Positions 40,544-49,600 of a DNA stretch of 64,000 nucleotides are shown in pieces (the first letter of the stretch is position 1; every line of letters starts with the position of its first letter). The DNA lies in assembly GCF_001513965.1 (NCBI RefSeq), contig NZ_KQ948047.1:1-64000 (forward strand), in the 5' to 3' direction. The DNA comes from Streptomyces cellostaticus (GTDB lineage Bacteria > Actinomycetota > Actinomycetes > Streptomycetales > Streptomycetaceae). The notes beneath the pieces are model-generated. The model did no database searches, was not told the origin of the DNA, and saw only the letters and a program-made list of their open reading frames with translations. Position numbers and translations under genes: made by a program.

Positions 40544-41295
40544 CGGTCCTCCTCCGGCCGGTCCGGGGCGTCCTGTCGGGTACGGCCGTTGCGCCGGCCC
40601 TCGGCGAACAGGGCGGCCGGCGCCGCCAGCGCCGCCACCAGGACCGGTAGGCCGGCCGGTAGGACGGGCAGCAGGCCGAGGCCCAGCAGGACCGCGAGGC
40701 CCGCTACCGCGCGCTCGGTGGGCGTCTTCAGCATCGGGGCGAGCAGGGCCAGGAAGACGGCGGGCCCGGCCGTGTCCAGGCCCCACGCCTTCGTGTCCCC
40801 GATGGCCTTCGCGCCCAGCGCGCCGAGCAGTGTCGTGAGGTTCCACAACAGGTACAGGCTGAGACCGGTGACGGTGAAGCCGATCCGCGCGGCACGCCGG
40901 CCCGGCTGGGCCAGGGTCACCGCCGTGGTCTCGTCGATCACCCACTGGGCGGCGAGCGGCCGCACCGCGCGCGGGAGGGCCAGCAGCTGTGACAGGCGCA
41001 GCCCGTAGAACGCGTTGCGCACGCCCAGGAAGAAGGCGCCGGCGGCGGCCGTGAACGGGTTGCCCCCGGCGGCGAGCGCGCCGACGAGGGCGAACTGGGA
41101 GGCGCCGGTGAACACCAGGAGGCTGAGCGCGCAGGTCTGCAGGAGCCCGAGTCCGCTGCCGGCCGAGGTCACCCCGAAGGCGAACCCGGACAGCCCTACG
41201 GCGACGCCGACGCCCAGGGCGTCCCGTACGACGGCGGTATCGGGCTTCTCCTCGCCTTGGCCGGCCATGTCCGTGATTGCTGTCTGCTGTGCCAC
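40540..41295 (-). CDS. azlC: Branched-chain amino acid permease AzlC
   Basis: 251 residues, about five to seven helices. AzlC hallmarks are GVTSAGSGLGLLQTCALSLLVFTGASQFALVG, FFLGVRNAFYGLRLS and AQWVIDETTAVTL. It is the large subunit of the AzlCD exporter. The GTG at 41295 has a poor ribosome site; an internal ATG (41268) is an alternative. An AraC regulator gene ends 23 bases upstream on the same strand, so the three genes probably form one unit: regulator, azlC, azlD. Confidence 0.88.
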   Translation of the reverse strand: MAQQTAITDMAGQGEEKPDTAVVRDALGVGVAVGLSGFAFGVTSAGSGLGLLQTCALSLLVFTGASQFALVGALAAGGNPFTAAAGAFFLGVRNAFYGLRLSQLLALPRAVRPLAAQWVIDETTAVTLAQPGRRAARIGFTVTGLSLYLLWNLTTLLGALGAKAIGDTKAWGLDTAGPAVFLALLAPMLKTPTERAVAGLAVLLGLGLLPVLPAGLPVLVAALAAPAALFAEGRRNGRTRQDAPDRPEEDR

Positions 41296-41318
41296 GCCCC
41301 GGACGCTACGGGCGGCCG

Positions 41319-42158
41319 TCAGCCCCGGTCTTGTACGTTCTTGCGCTCGCGCTGGTAGGCGCCCGGGGGTACGCCGACGATCCGGGTGAAGTGCCGGTTG
41401 AGGTGGGGCTGGTCGGTGAAGCCGACGGCGACGGCCGCCTCGGCGGGTGCCGTCCCGGCATCCAGCAGCAGCCGCGCGCGGCGCACCCGGGCATCGGTCA
41501 GCCAGGTGTGCGGCGGCATGCCGTAGGTGTCGCGGAACGCCCGCAGCAGGGCGAACGGGCTGGTCCCGAGGTCGGTGGCCAGACGCTCCAGGGTGGGCGG
41601 CGCGGCCATCCGTTCTTCGAGCACGGCACGCGCGCGTGCGGCGATCCGGGCTCCGGCCGCGGATGTCCGGCGCTGGGGCAGCGGGCCGCCGTTCAGCCGC
41701 AGCAGCCTGGTCACGGCCACGCGCAGCAGGGTGTCGGCGGCCAGTGCGTTGCCCTCGTCGGCGGCGCGCAGGACCTGGTGGACCAGGCGCACGGTGTACG
41801 GGTCGTCGAGGACGGGGCTGACGAAGCCGGGCGTGCCGCGGAGTGTGGTGGTCTCGGCCGCGATCCCGGCGACCACTGCGGGCGAGGGATAGACCGCGCC
41901 GTAGCGCCAGCCCTCGGGAACGCCGGCCCGGCCCGTGTGCGGGGTGTCCGGATTGACCAGCGCGAGAGCGCCCGCGCCGGCGGACACGTCGGAGCCACGG
42001 TGGTGGAAGACCTCGACGCCGTCGGCGATGGCCGCGATCACGAAGTTCTCGTGGGTGTGCCGGACGAAGGTCTTGCGGATGTACCGGGCGCGCAGCAGAT
42101 CGACGCCGGGCAGCTCCTCGTACCGCCAGTGCCGTGCCCGCTCCGCCGAACCCGCCAT
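41319..42158 (-). CDS. AraC-family transcriptional regulator
   Basis: 279 residues. The N-terminal half is an AraC-type cupin sensor (HTHENFVIAAIADGVEVFHHRG, LVNPDTPHTGR); the C-terminal half has the two HTH motifs, TLERLATDLGTSPFALLRAFRDTYGMPPHTWL and AEAAVAVGFTDQPHLNRHFTRIVGVPPGAYQRER. The start at 42158 follows GGAGAA. It lies directly before azlCD on the same strand and probably controls their expression in response to an amino acid or related effector; this is inference from position. Confidence 0.9.
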   Translation of the reverse strand: MAGSAERARHWRYEELPGVDLLRARYIRKTFVRHTHENFVIAAIADGVEVFHHRGSDVSAGAGALALVNPDTPHTGRAGVPEGWRYGAVYPSPAVVAGIAAETTTLRGTPGFVSPVLDDPYTVRLVHQVLRAADEGNALAADTLLRVAVTRLLRLNGGPLPQRRTSAAGARIAARARAVLEERMAAPPTLERLATDLGTSPFALLRAFRDTYGMPPHTWLTDARVRRARLLLDAGTAPAEAAVAVGFTDQPHLNRHFTRIVGVPPGAYQRERKNVQDRG

Positions 42159-42269
42159 GCGCCCATTCTCCGCCGGCCCGCCCCGCTCACGTCCGCGACC
42201 GGGACCGTCGAGGCAGGGCTGCCGCCCGACCGCCACCGCCCACCCGCACACACGGCCCGCCCCCAACCG

Positions 42270-42291
42270 CCCGGTCACCCCCGCCCGGCCC
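42270..42291 (-). other. Potential G-quadruplex sequence in the araC-lhr divergent region
   Basis: On the plus strand four C-runs (3, 5, 3 and 3 bases) are separated by 5, 1 and 2 bases, so the minus strand satisfies the G3N1-7 quadruplex rule. It lies inside a C-rich block (about 42180-42370) of the 249-bp gap between araC-type gene and lhr. Confidence 0.4.
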
Positions 42292-42407
42292 ACCGTCCAG
42301 GGGCTCGCCCGGCAACCCCCGCCCGGCCCGGGGGGCCGGCACCACCGGCCCACCCCCTGTTTCCGCAGGTCAGCGCGATTGTCAGTGGCCGGGTGCAGGA
42401 TGGACGC

Positions 42408-45400
42408 ATGGTCAGCTCCGCACACCGAGCCCTCGACGGCTTCTCGCCCGCGACCCGCGGCTGGTTCGCGGGGGCGTTCTCCGCGCCCACCGCGGCCCAG
42501 GCGGGCGCGTGGCAGGCCATCCGGGAGGGTTCGGACGTGCTGGTGGTCGCCCCCACCGGCTCGGGCAAGACGCTGGCCGCGTTCCTCGCCGCCCTGGACC
42601 AGCTGGCCTCGTCCCCTCCCCCGGCCGACCCGAAGAAGCGCTGCCGGGTGCTGTACGTGTCTCCGCTGAAGGCCCTCGCGGTCGACGTCGAGCGGAATCT
42701 GCGCAGCCCGCTGACCGGCATCCGCCAGGAGTCTGTGCGCCTGGGCCTGCCCGAGCCCGAGGTCAGGGTGGGCATCCGCTCGGGCGACACCCCGGCCGCC
42801 GAGCGGCGCGCCCTGTCCACGCGCCCGCCGGACATCCTGATCACCACCCCCGAGTCGCTGTTCCTGATGCTGACGTCGGCCACGCGCGAGGCGCTGACGG
42901 GCGTGGAGACGGTGATCCTGGACGAGGTGCACGCGGTCGCGGGCACCAAGCGCGGTGCGCATCTCGCGCTGTCCCTGGAGCGGCTGGACGAGCTGCTGCC
43001 GAGGCCGGCCCGCCGGATCGGCCTGTCGGCGACCGTGCGCCCGGTGGACGAGGTGGCCCGGTATCTCTCGCCGCGCCGCAAGGTGGAGATCGTCCAGCCG
43101 GAGTCCGGCAAGGAGTTCGACCTCTCCGTCGTCGTCCCGGTCGAGGACATGGGCGAGCTGGGCGCCTCCCCGGCGGCCGACGGTAACGAGGGGGCGGAGA
43201 AGCCGTCGATCTGGCCGCACGTGGAGGAGCGGATCGCCGACCTGGTCCAGGCCCACCGCTCCACGATCGTGTTCGCCAACTCGCGGCGTCTTGCGGAGCG
43301 GCTGTGCAACCGGCTCAACGAGATCGCCTACGAGCGGGCGACCGGCGAGCCCCTGGAGGAGCATCACGCCCCGGCCGAGCTGATGGGCGGCTCGGGCGCG
43401 GCCCAGGGCGCGCCCCCGGTGATCGCCCGCGCGCACCACGGCTCGGTCTCCAAGGAGCAGCGGGCTCTCGTCGAGGAGGACCTCAAGGCGGGCCGGCTGC
43501 CCGCCGTGGTCGCCACGTCCAGCCTGGAGCTGGGTATCGACATGGGCGCCGTCGACCTCGTCGTCCAGGTCGAGTCCCCGCCCTCGGTGGCCTCCGGACT
43601 CCAGCGCGTCGGCCGCGCGGGGCACCAGGTCGGCGCCGTCTCCACCGGCGTGGTCTTCCCCAAGTACCGGGGCGACCTGGTGCAGGCGGCCGTGGTCACC
43701 GAGCGGATGCGCTCCGGCGCCATCGAGTCCCTGAAGGTCCCCGCGAACCCACTGGACGTGCTCGCCCAGCAGCTCGTCGCCATGACCGCGCTGGACACCT
43801 GGCAGTTCGACGACCTGCTCGCCGCGGTGCGCCGCGCGGCACCCTTCGCCTCGCTACCCGAATCGGCGTTCACAGCGACCCTGGACATGCTCGCGGGCCG
43901 CTACCCCTCCGACGCGTTCGCGGAGCTGCGCCCGCGCGTGGTGTGGGACCGCGTGGCCGGCACGGTCACCGGCCGCCCGGGCGCCCAGCGCCTCGCCGTC
44001 ACCTCCGGCGGCACGATCCCCGACCGGGGCCTGTTCGGGGTCTTCCTCGCCGGTTCCGACCCCAAGAAGGGCGGCGGCCGGGTCGGTGAGCTGGACGAGG
44101 AGATGGTGTACGAGTCCCGGGTGGGGGACGTCTTCACCCTGGGCACGAGTTCCTGGCGTATCGAGGACATCACCCGCGACCGCGTCCTGGTCTCCCCCGC
44201 GCCGGGCGTGCCGGGCCGGCTGCCCTTCTGGAAGGGCGACCAACTGGGCCGCCCGCTGGAACTGGGGCGCGCGGTGGGCGCGTTCCTGCGCGAGGTCGGC
44301 TCGCTGGCCAAGGACGACGCCCGGCTGCGCCTGCTCGCGGCGGGCCTGGACGCCTGGGCGGTGGACAACGTGCTGTCCTACCTGGACGAGCAGCGCGAGG
44401 CCTGCGGCCATGTCCCGGACGACCGCACGATCGTGGTCGAACGCTTCCGCGACGAGCTGGGCGACTGGCGGGTCGTCGTCCACTCCCCGTTCGGCGCCCA
44501 GGTCCACGCCCCCTGGGCCCTCGCGCTGGGCGCCCGCCTCTCCGAGCGGTACGGCATGGACGCACAGGTCATGCACGCCGACGACGGTATCGTGCTCCGC
44601 CTGCCCGACTCCGACCTGGTGGGCCTGGACCTGCTCGACCAGGAGCCGATGAAGGCCGGCACCCCCCTCGAAACGGCGTTCGACAGCGAGCAGGCGCCGG
44701 TGGGTGCGGCGGACGTCGCCTTCGACAAGGGCGAGGTCGACCAGGTCGTCACCGACCAGGTCGGCAGCTCCGCCCTGTTCGCCTCCCGGTTCCGCGAATG
44801 CGCCGCCCGCGCGCTGCTGCTGCCGCGCCGCAACCCCGGCAAGCGCACGCCCTTGTGGCAGCAGCGCCAGCGCGCGTCCCAACTGCTCCAGGTGGCGAGC
44901 GAGTTCGGCTCGTTCCCGATCGTCCTGGAGGCGGTCCGCGAGTGCCTCCAGGACGTCTTCGACGTCCCGGGCCTCGTCGAGCTGATGGGCGACATCGAGT
45001 CCCGCAAGGTCCGCCTGGTCGAGGTCACCACCCCGGAGCCGTCCCCCTTCGCCCGCTCCCTGCTCTTCGGGTACGTCGCCCAGTTCCTGTACGAGGGCGA
45101 CTCCCCGCTCGCCGAGCGCCGCGCCGCCGCCCTGTCCCTGGACTCCCGGCTGCTGGCCGAGCTGCTGGGCCAGGCGGAGCTGCGCGAGCTGCTCGACGCG
45201 GAGGTGCTCGCCGAGCTGGAGCGCGAACTCCAGTGGCTGACGGAGGACCGCCGGGTCAAGGACGTGGAGGGCGTGGCCGACGTCCTGCGCCTGCTCGGCC
45301 CGCTGACCGACGCCGAGTTGGCCGAGCGGGGTGCCGAGCCGCAGTGGGCGCGGGAGCTGGCCGCCGCCCGCCGGGCCATCCGGGTCCGCATCGCCGGTGC

Positions 45401-47468
45401 CGACCACTGGGCTGCGGTCGAGGACGCGGGCCGTCTGCGCGACGCGCTCGGCACGGCGCTGCCGGTCGGCGTCCCCGAGGCCTTCACCGAACCGGTGAAG
45501 GACCCGCTCGGCGACCTTCTCGCGCGCTACGCCCGCACCCACGGCCCCTTCACGTCGGTCACCGCCGCGGCACGCTTCGGCCTGGGCGTGGCGGTCACCG
45601 AGGGCGCCCTGCAACGGCTCGCCGCGGGCGGCCGGATCGTACAGGGCGAGTTCCACCCGGCGGGCATCGGCCAGGAGTGGTGCGACGCCGCCGTACTGCG
45701 CCGGCTGCGCCGCCGCTCGCTGGCGGCCCTGCGGCACGAACTGGAACCGGTTGCACCGGCCGCTCTCGCCCTGTTCCTGCCCCAGTGGCAGCACATCGGC
45801 AAGGGCCACGGACTGCGTGGCATCGACGGACTGGTGCGCGCGGTCGAGCAGTTGCAGGGCGCCTCCGTACCCGCCTCCGCACTGGAGAAGCTGGTCCTGC
45901 CCTCCCGCGTGGCGAACTACACGCCGGCCATGCTCGACGAACTGACCGCGGCGGGCGAGGTGGTGTGGGCCGGAGCAGGCGCCCTGCCCGGCAAGGACGG
46001 CTGGGTCTCCCTCTACCTGGCGGACACGGCCCCGCTGCTCCTGCCGGCGCCGCACCCCTTGGAGCTGACCGCGCTCCACCAGTCCGCCCTGGACGCTCTC
46101 TTGGGCGGCTACGGCCTGTTCTTCCGGCAGATCGCCGACCAGGTCCGCGCCACCACCCACCCCGACGTCACCGATCCCCAACTGGCCGACGCCCTGTGGG
46201 ACCTGGCGTGGTCGGGACGGCTCACCAACGACACCCTCGCCCCGATGCGCTCCCTGCTGGGCTCGGGCCGCACGGCGGGCTCGACGGCCCACCGGGCCAA
46301 GCGCGCCGTCCCGCGCGGGCGCTACGGCTCCTTGACGGCCGCGGCCCGCACCGTCTCCCGCACCGGCCCGCCGACGGTGGCCGGCCGCTGGTCCCTGCTG
46401 CCCGCGCCCGAACCGGACGCCACCGTGCGCGCGCACGCGCGGGCGCGCGCTCTCCTCGACCGGCACGGCGTGGTCACCCGGGGAGCGGTCGCCGCGGAGG
46501 GCGTGGAGGGCGGGTTCTCGGCGGTGTACCGCGTCCTGTCCGCCTTCGAGGACAGCGGTCAGGCCAGGCGCGGTTACGTGGTCGAGGGCCTGGGCGCCGC
46601 CCAGTTCGCGATGGACGGAGCGGTCGACCGCCTTCGCGCGGTGTCCAACGCCCGCGAGCGCGGCGAGGGACTGCCTGCCCCGGGCCTCCCGGACGGCTTC
46701 GGCAGCGGCGGCGGAAACCCGTCGCTCTTCCTCGACGGCGGCCACACCACCCCGAGCGCCTTCGACCCAGCCGACGGCGCGTTCGCCCACCCGGGCCTCG
46801 ACGGCGACTTCACCTGGCCGCCGGAGGACCACCCCGCCACTCCCAGCGGCTTTACTTGGCCACCGGCGGATCCAGCCGCCCCCGGCGACTTCGGCCGGCC
46901 TCCGAAGGGGCATCCCGCCGCCGCGGGCGACTACGTCTCGCCCCGCGACCTGGCGGCAAACGACCCCTTCGCCTCCCCCGGCTACGGCGGCCCCCGAGGC
47001 GGTGGCTCCGCCTCCCTCTACGGCCCGCCGGCGCACGGCGGCTTCGGTGACCGCCGTACGCGCCCGTCGGCCCCCGACCCCCGCGCCGTGGTCCTCGCCG
47101 CGGCCGACCCCGCCAACGCCTACGGAGCGGCCCTGCCCTGGCCCGAGCCGCCGACGGGGGCCGGGCACAAGCCGGGGCGCAAGGCGGGCTCGCTCGTCGT
47201 GCTGGTGGAGGGCGAGCTGACGCTGTACATGGAGCGCGGCGGCAAGACGCTGCTGGCCTGGCCTTTCGACCCGGACGCCGCCGCCACCGACGACCCACGC
47301 CTGCAGACGGCGGCCCAGGCCCTGGCCACGGCCGCCCGCGCCGGTTCCCTCGGCACGGTCACGGTGGAGCGGGTCAACGGCGCCCAGGCCCTGACCTCCC
47401 CCATAGGCACCCTTCTGGAAGGAGCGGGCTTCATCGCGACCCCGCGCGGCCTGCGCCTGAGAGGCTGA
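42408..47468 (+). CDS. lhr: Lhr-family ATP-dependent DNA helicase
   Basis: 1686 residues, superfamily 2 large helicase-related protein acting on DNA repair intermediates, moving 3'-5' on single-stranded DNA. Motif I APTGSGKT (near residue 47), motif II LDEVH (near 172), LSATVRP (motif III), and the C-terminal RecA-like domain with SSLELGIDMGAVDLVVQVESPPSVASGLQRVGRAGH are clear, followed by the Lhr winged-helix/barrel domain and long C-terminal region. Residues about 1420-1555 form a Gly/Pro/Phe-rich low-complexity insertion before the conserved tail. The ATG is preceded by AGGATGG. The gene is followed after 46 bases by an endonuclease VIII-like gene, so both may be a repair unit. Confidence 0.95.
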   Translation: MVSSAHRALDGFSPATRGWFAGAFSAPTAAQAGAWQAIREGSDVLVVAPTGSGKTLAAFLAALDQLASSPPPADPKKRCRVLYVSPLKALAVDVERNLRSPLTGIRQESVRLGLPEPEVRVGIRSGDTPAAERRALSTRPPDILITTPESLFLMLTSATREALTGVETVILDEVHAVAGTKRGAHLALSLERLDELLPRPARRIGLSATVRPVDEVARYLSPRRKVEIVQPESGKEFDLSVVVPVEDMGELGASPAADGNEGAEKPSIWPHVEERIADLVQAHRSTIVFANSRRLAERLCNRLNEIAYERATGEPLEEHHAPAELMGGSGAAQGAPPVIARAHHGSVSKEQRALVEEDLKAGRLPAVVATSSLELGIDMGAVDLVVQVESPPSVASGLQRVGRAGHQVGAVSTGVVFPKYRGDLVQAAVVTERMRSGAIESLKVPANPLDVLAQQLVAMTALDTWQFDDLLAAVRRAAPFASLPESAFTATLDMLAGRYPSDAFAELRPRVVWDRVAGTVTGRPGAQRLAVTSGGTIPDRGLFGVFLAGSDPKKGGGRVGELDEEMVYESRVGDVFTLGTSSWRIEDITRDRVLVSPAPGVPGRLPFWKGDQLGRPLELGRAVGAFLREVGSLAKDDARLRLLAAGLDAWAVDNVLSYLDEQREACGHVPDDRTIVVERFRDELGDWRVVVHSPFGAQVHAPWALALGARLSERYGMDAQVMHADDGIVLRLPDSDLVGLDLLDQEPMKAGTPLETAFDSEQAPVGAADVAFDKGEVDQVVTDQVGSSALFASRFRECAARALLLPRRNPGKRTPLWQQRQRASQLLQVASEFGSFPIVLEAVRECLQDVFDVPGLVELMGDIESRKVRLVEVTTPEPSPFARSLLFGYVAQFLYEGDSPLAERRAAALSLDSRLLAELLGQAELRELLDAEVLAELERELQWLTEDRRVKDVEGVADVLRLLGPLTDAELAERGAEPQWARELAAARRAIRVRIAGADHWAAVEDAGRLRDALGTALPVGVPEAFTEPVKDPLGDLLARYARTHGPFTSVTAAARFGLGVAVTEGALQRLAAGGRIVQGEFHPAGIGQEWCDAAVLRRLRRRSLAALRHELEPVAPAALALFLPQWQHIGKGHGLRGIDGLVRAVEQLQGASVPASALEKLVLPSRVANYTPAMLDELTAAGEVVWAGAGALPGKDGWVSLYLADTAPLLLPAPHPLELTALHQSALDALLGGYGLFFRQIADQVRATTHPDVTDPQLADALWDLAWSGRLTNDTLAPMRSLLGSGRTAGSTAHRAKRAVPRGRYGSLTAAARTVSRTGPPTVAGRWSLLPAPEPDATVRAHARARALLDRHGVVTRGAVAAEGVEGGFSAVYRVLSAFEDSGQARRGYVVEGLGAAQFAMDGAVDRLRAVSNARERGEGLPAPGLPDGFGSGGGNPSLFLDGGHTTPSAFDPADGAFAHPGLDGDFTWPPEDHPATPSGFTWPPADPAAPGDFGRPPKGHPAAAGDYVSPRDLAANDPFASPGYGGPRGGGSASLYGPPAHGGFGDRRTRPSAPDPRAVVLAAADPANAYGAALPWPEPPTGAGHKPGRKAGSLVVLVEGELTLYMERGGKTLLAWPFDPDAAATDDPRLQTAAQALATAARAGSLGTVTVERVNGAQALTSPIGTLLEGAGFIATPRGLRLRG

Positions 47469-47514
47469 ACGCACGGTCCCGCCGGACCTCACCCCACCGT
47501 GGCACCCTGGACGC

Positions 47515-48360
47515 ATGCCCGAAGGTGACACGGTCTGGCAGGCCGCGAGGCGGCTGCACGAGGCCCTCGCGGGCAAGGTGCTGACCCGCAGCGACTTCCG
47601 GGTACCGAAATACGCGACGGTCGACGTCACCGGCCGTACGGTCCTGAGCACGACCCCGCGCGGCAAACACCTGCTCACCCGCTTCGAGGGCGGCCTGACC
47701 CTCCACACGCACCTGCGCATGGAGGGCGCCTGGAAGGTGTACGGCACGGACGAGCGCTGGCGGGGCGGACCGGCGCACCAGATCCGAGCGATCCTCGGCA
47801 CCGCGGACCGCACGGCCGTCGGCTACCGCCTCCAGGTGCTGGAGTTCCTGCGCACAGGCGAGGAGGAGCGCGTCGTCGGACACCTCGGCCCCGACCTGCT
47901 CGGCCCTGACTGGGCCCCCGAGCGTGCTCTCGCCAACGTCCTCGCGGACCCCGCCCGCCCGCTCGGCGAGGCACTGCTCGACCAGCGCAATCTGGCCGGT
48001 ATCGGCAACGTCTACAAGAGCGAGCTGTGCTTCCTGCTCGGCGTGACCCCCTGGCTGCCGGTCGGGGCCCTGCCCGCGGACCGTGCCGCCCAGCTGCCCG
48101 CACTCGCCAAGAAGCTGCTGGAGACGAACCGCGACCGCCCGGTCCGCCAGACCACGGGCGTGCACCGGCATGACCTCTTCGTGTACGGCCGCGCACCCCG
48201 CCCCTGCCTGCGCTGCCGCACCTCGGTCCGGGTGGCCGACCAGGGCGACGGATCCCAGGAGCGCCCCACCTACTGGTGCCCGGCCTGCCAGACGGGCCCC
48301 GCACCGGCGCCGGGAGCGGCGCAGCAGTGGCGCAACCGCTATCCCCGTCCCACTAATTGA
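47515..48360 (+). CDS. nei: Fpg/Nei-family DNA glycosylase (endonuclease VIII type)
   Basis: 281 residues. After the initiator Met come Pro2 and Glu3 in MPEGDTVW, the catalytic nucleophile and acid of Fpg/Nei enzymes; PEGDT is the Nei2-type signature of actinobacteria. The helix-two-turn-helix LLDQRNLAGIGNVYKSE and the C-terminal zinc finger (CLRCRTSV and WCPACQ) are intact. It removes oxidised pyrimidines and cuts the abasic site. It follows lhr closely. A palindromic operator overlaps its stop codon. Confidence 0.94.
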   Translation: MPEGDTVWQAARRLHEALAGKVLTRSDFRVPKYATVDVTGRTVLSTTPRGKHLLTRFEGGLTLHTHLRMEGAWKVYGTDERWRGGPAHQIRAILGTADRTAVGYRLQVLEFLRTGEEERVVGHLGPDLLGPDWAPERALANVLADPARPLGEALLDQRNLAGIGNVYKSELCFLLGVTPWLPVGALPADRAAQLPALAKKLLETNRDRPVRQTTGVHRHDLFVYGRAPRPCLRCRTSVRVADQGDGSQERPTYWCPACQTGPAPAPGAAQQWRNRYPRPTN

Positions 48361-48370
48361 CGGACCGTCA
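48358..48370. promoter_or_regulatory. Palindromic operator overlapping the nei stop codon
   Basis: TGACGGACCGTCA is an inverted repeat with a single central base and begins on the TGA stop of nei. It is 23 bases before the SDR start. Sites of the form TGACGG-N-CCGTCA are typical of TetR-family repressors in actinobacteria, but no regulator gene is adjacent. Confidence 0.6.
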
Positions 48371-48392
48371 GAAATGCTCGTACCGTCCCTGT

Positions 48393-49157
48393 ATGCCCCT
48401 CAAGGCGTACGACCTCACCGGACGCACCGCATTCGTCACCGGAGCCGCCGGCGGCATCGGCCGGGCCTCGGCCGTCCTGCTCGCCGAGGCGGGCGCGACA
48501 GTGCACTGCGCCGACCGGGACGCGGACGGACTGCACGGCACCGCCAAGCTGATCGAGGACCGCGGCGGCAGCGCCCGTACCCACGTCCTCGATGTCACCG
48601 ACCGGACCGGACTCGGTGCGGCCGTGCGCTCCTGCGGGCGCCTGGACGTGATGGCGGCGATCGCCGGGATCATGCACAGCAGCCCGGTCCTCGAGACCCG
48701 TGACGAGGATCTCGACCGGGTCCTGAACGTCAACTTCAAGGGCGTGCTGTACGCCTGCCAGGAGGCGGCCCGGCTGATGCTCGCCCACGACACCCGGGGC
48801 AGCATCGTCACCATGGCATCCGGCGCGGTCGACACCGGCGGCCCCGGGCTGCTCTGCTACGGCGCTGCGAAGGCGGCCGTGGTCCAGCTGACGAAGACGC
48901 TGGCCACCGAGATCGGCCGACACGGAATCCGGGTCAACGCGGTCGCACCGGGCTGGGTCCGCACCCCCATGACCGACCGCCACGACCGGGCAGCGCAGGC
49001 GCACACCGAGTCCCGGATGGCCCGGATGTCGCCGCTGGGCCGGGTCGGCGAGCCGGACGACGTCGCGCACACGGTGCTGTACCTGGCGTCGGACGCGTCG
49101 GCGTTCACAACGGGTCAGATCCTGCGCCCGAACGGGGGCGTGGCGATGCCCTGGTAG
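48393..49157 (+). CDS. Short-chain dehydrogenase/reductase
   Basis: 254 residues, classical SDR. Cofactor motif TGAAGGIGRA with CADRD favouring NAD(H); catalytic Ser in ASGAVDT, Tyr and Lys in CYGAAKAA; ends with GQILRPNGGVAMPW. The start at 48393 is within the usual distance of the fold. It is probably controlled by the TGACGG-A-CCGTCA operator just upstream and so may belong to a dispersed TetR regulon, for example in acyl or steroid-like metabolism; the substrate is unknown. Confidence 0.87.
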   Translation: MPLKAYDLTGRTAFVTGAAGGIGRASAVLLAEAGATVHCADRDADGLHGTAKLIEDRGGSARTHVLDVTDRTGLGAAVRSCGRLDVMAAIAGIMHSSPVLETRDEDLDRVLNVNFKGVLYACQEAARLMLAHDTRGSIVTMASGAVDTGGPGLLCYGAAKAAVVQLTKTLATEIGRHGIRVNAVAPGWVRTPMTDRHDRAAQAHTESRMARMSPLGRVGEPDDVAHTVLYLASDASAFTTGQILRPNGGVAMPW

Positions 49158-49383
49158 CGTCGCCGGCCAGCCAGGCGGCCGACCATCGCCCGGATTCCAC
49201 GGCCCCCTCCGCCCGCCCCTTGGGTACACAGTGCACGGGCAGCAGGCTCAGCCCCCACCCGCCGGCCGCGACGGCTCCTTCGAGCACGCCCGCGTCGTCC
49301 GCCAGGGCGATCCGCAGCACGGCCCACCACCACACCGCCCCCAGCCCGAGAGCAGCACCCCACCGCACCACCCGCCTCACCAT
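49105..49383 (-). CDS. Small conserved membrane-associated protein
   Basis: 92 residues. The N-terminal hydrophobic helix (RWGAALGLGAVWWWAVLRIALA) is followed by GVLEGAVAAGGWGLSLLPVHCVPK and a basic, poorly ordered tail. The ATG at 49383 is preceded by GGAGGT at ideal spacing, strong support for a real gene. I recall similar short proteins near nei/lhr in other streptomycetes. The last 53 bases overlap the 3' end of the SDR gene on the other strand. The function is unknown. Confidence 0.7.
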   Translation of the reverse strand: MVRRVVRWGAALGLGAVWWWAVLRIALADDAGVLEGAVAAGGWGLSLLPVHCVPKGRAEGAVESGRWSAAWLAGDATRASPRPRSGAGSDPL

Positions 49384-49474
49384 GGCCGCCACCTCCAGCC
49401 GGACGCTAGAACGCCACGTGCCCCGCACGGGAGGCGCACCGAGGGCTCATTGGTGCAACGCACGGCGACAGAAT

Positions 49475-49560
49475 CAGCCCGTCCGGCGTTTGAGGACGAG
49501 GCCGAAGGCCGACAGCGGGGGCCCGGGGGCGGCGCCCCGGACGGCAAGTCCAGCACCGGG
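49475..49560. repeat. Streptomyces interspersed repeat (CAGCCCGTCCGGCGTTTGAG family)
   Basis: Begins CAGCCCGTCCGGCGTTTGAG, then GGACGAGGCC and a GC-rich dyad GGGGGC...GGCGCCCC. This is a very common intergenic element in Streptomyces, recognised from memory. It lies in the 217-bp gap downstream of dps and upstream of the small membrane protein. Confidence 0.7.
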
Positions 49561-49600
49561 CATCCGAACCAACACCGGCCACACCCCCCGGCCGACCCCC

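Noticed and set aside
43854..47813. A 1319-residue open frame on the minus strand opposite lhr
   Set aside because: No recognisable motif; it covers the conserved Lhr coding sequence and has no ribosome site that fits.
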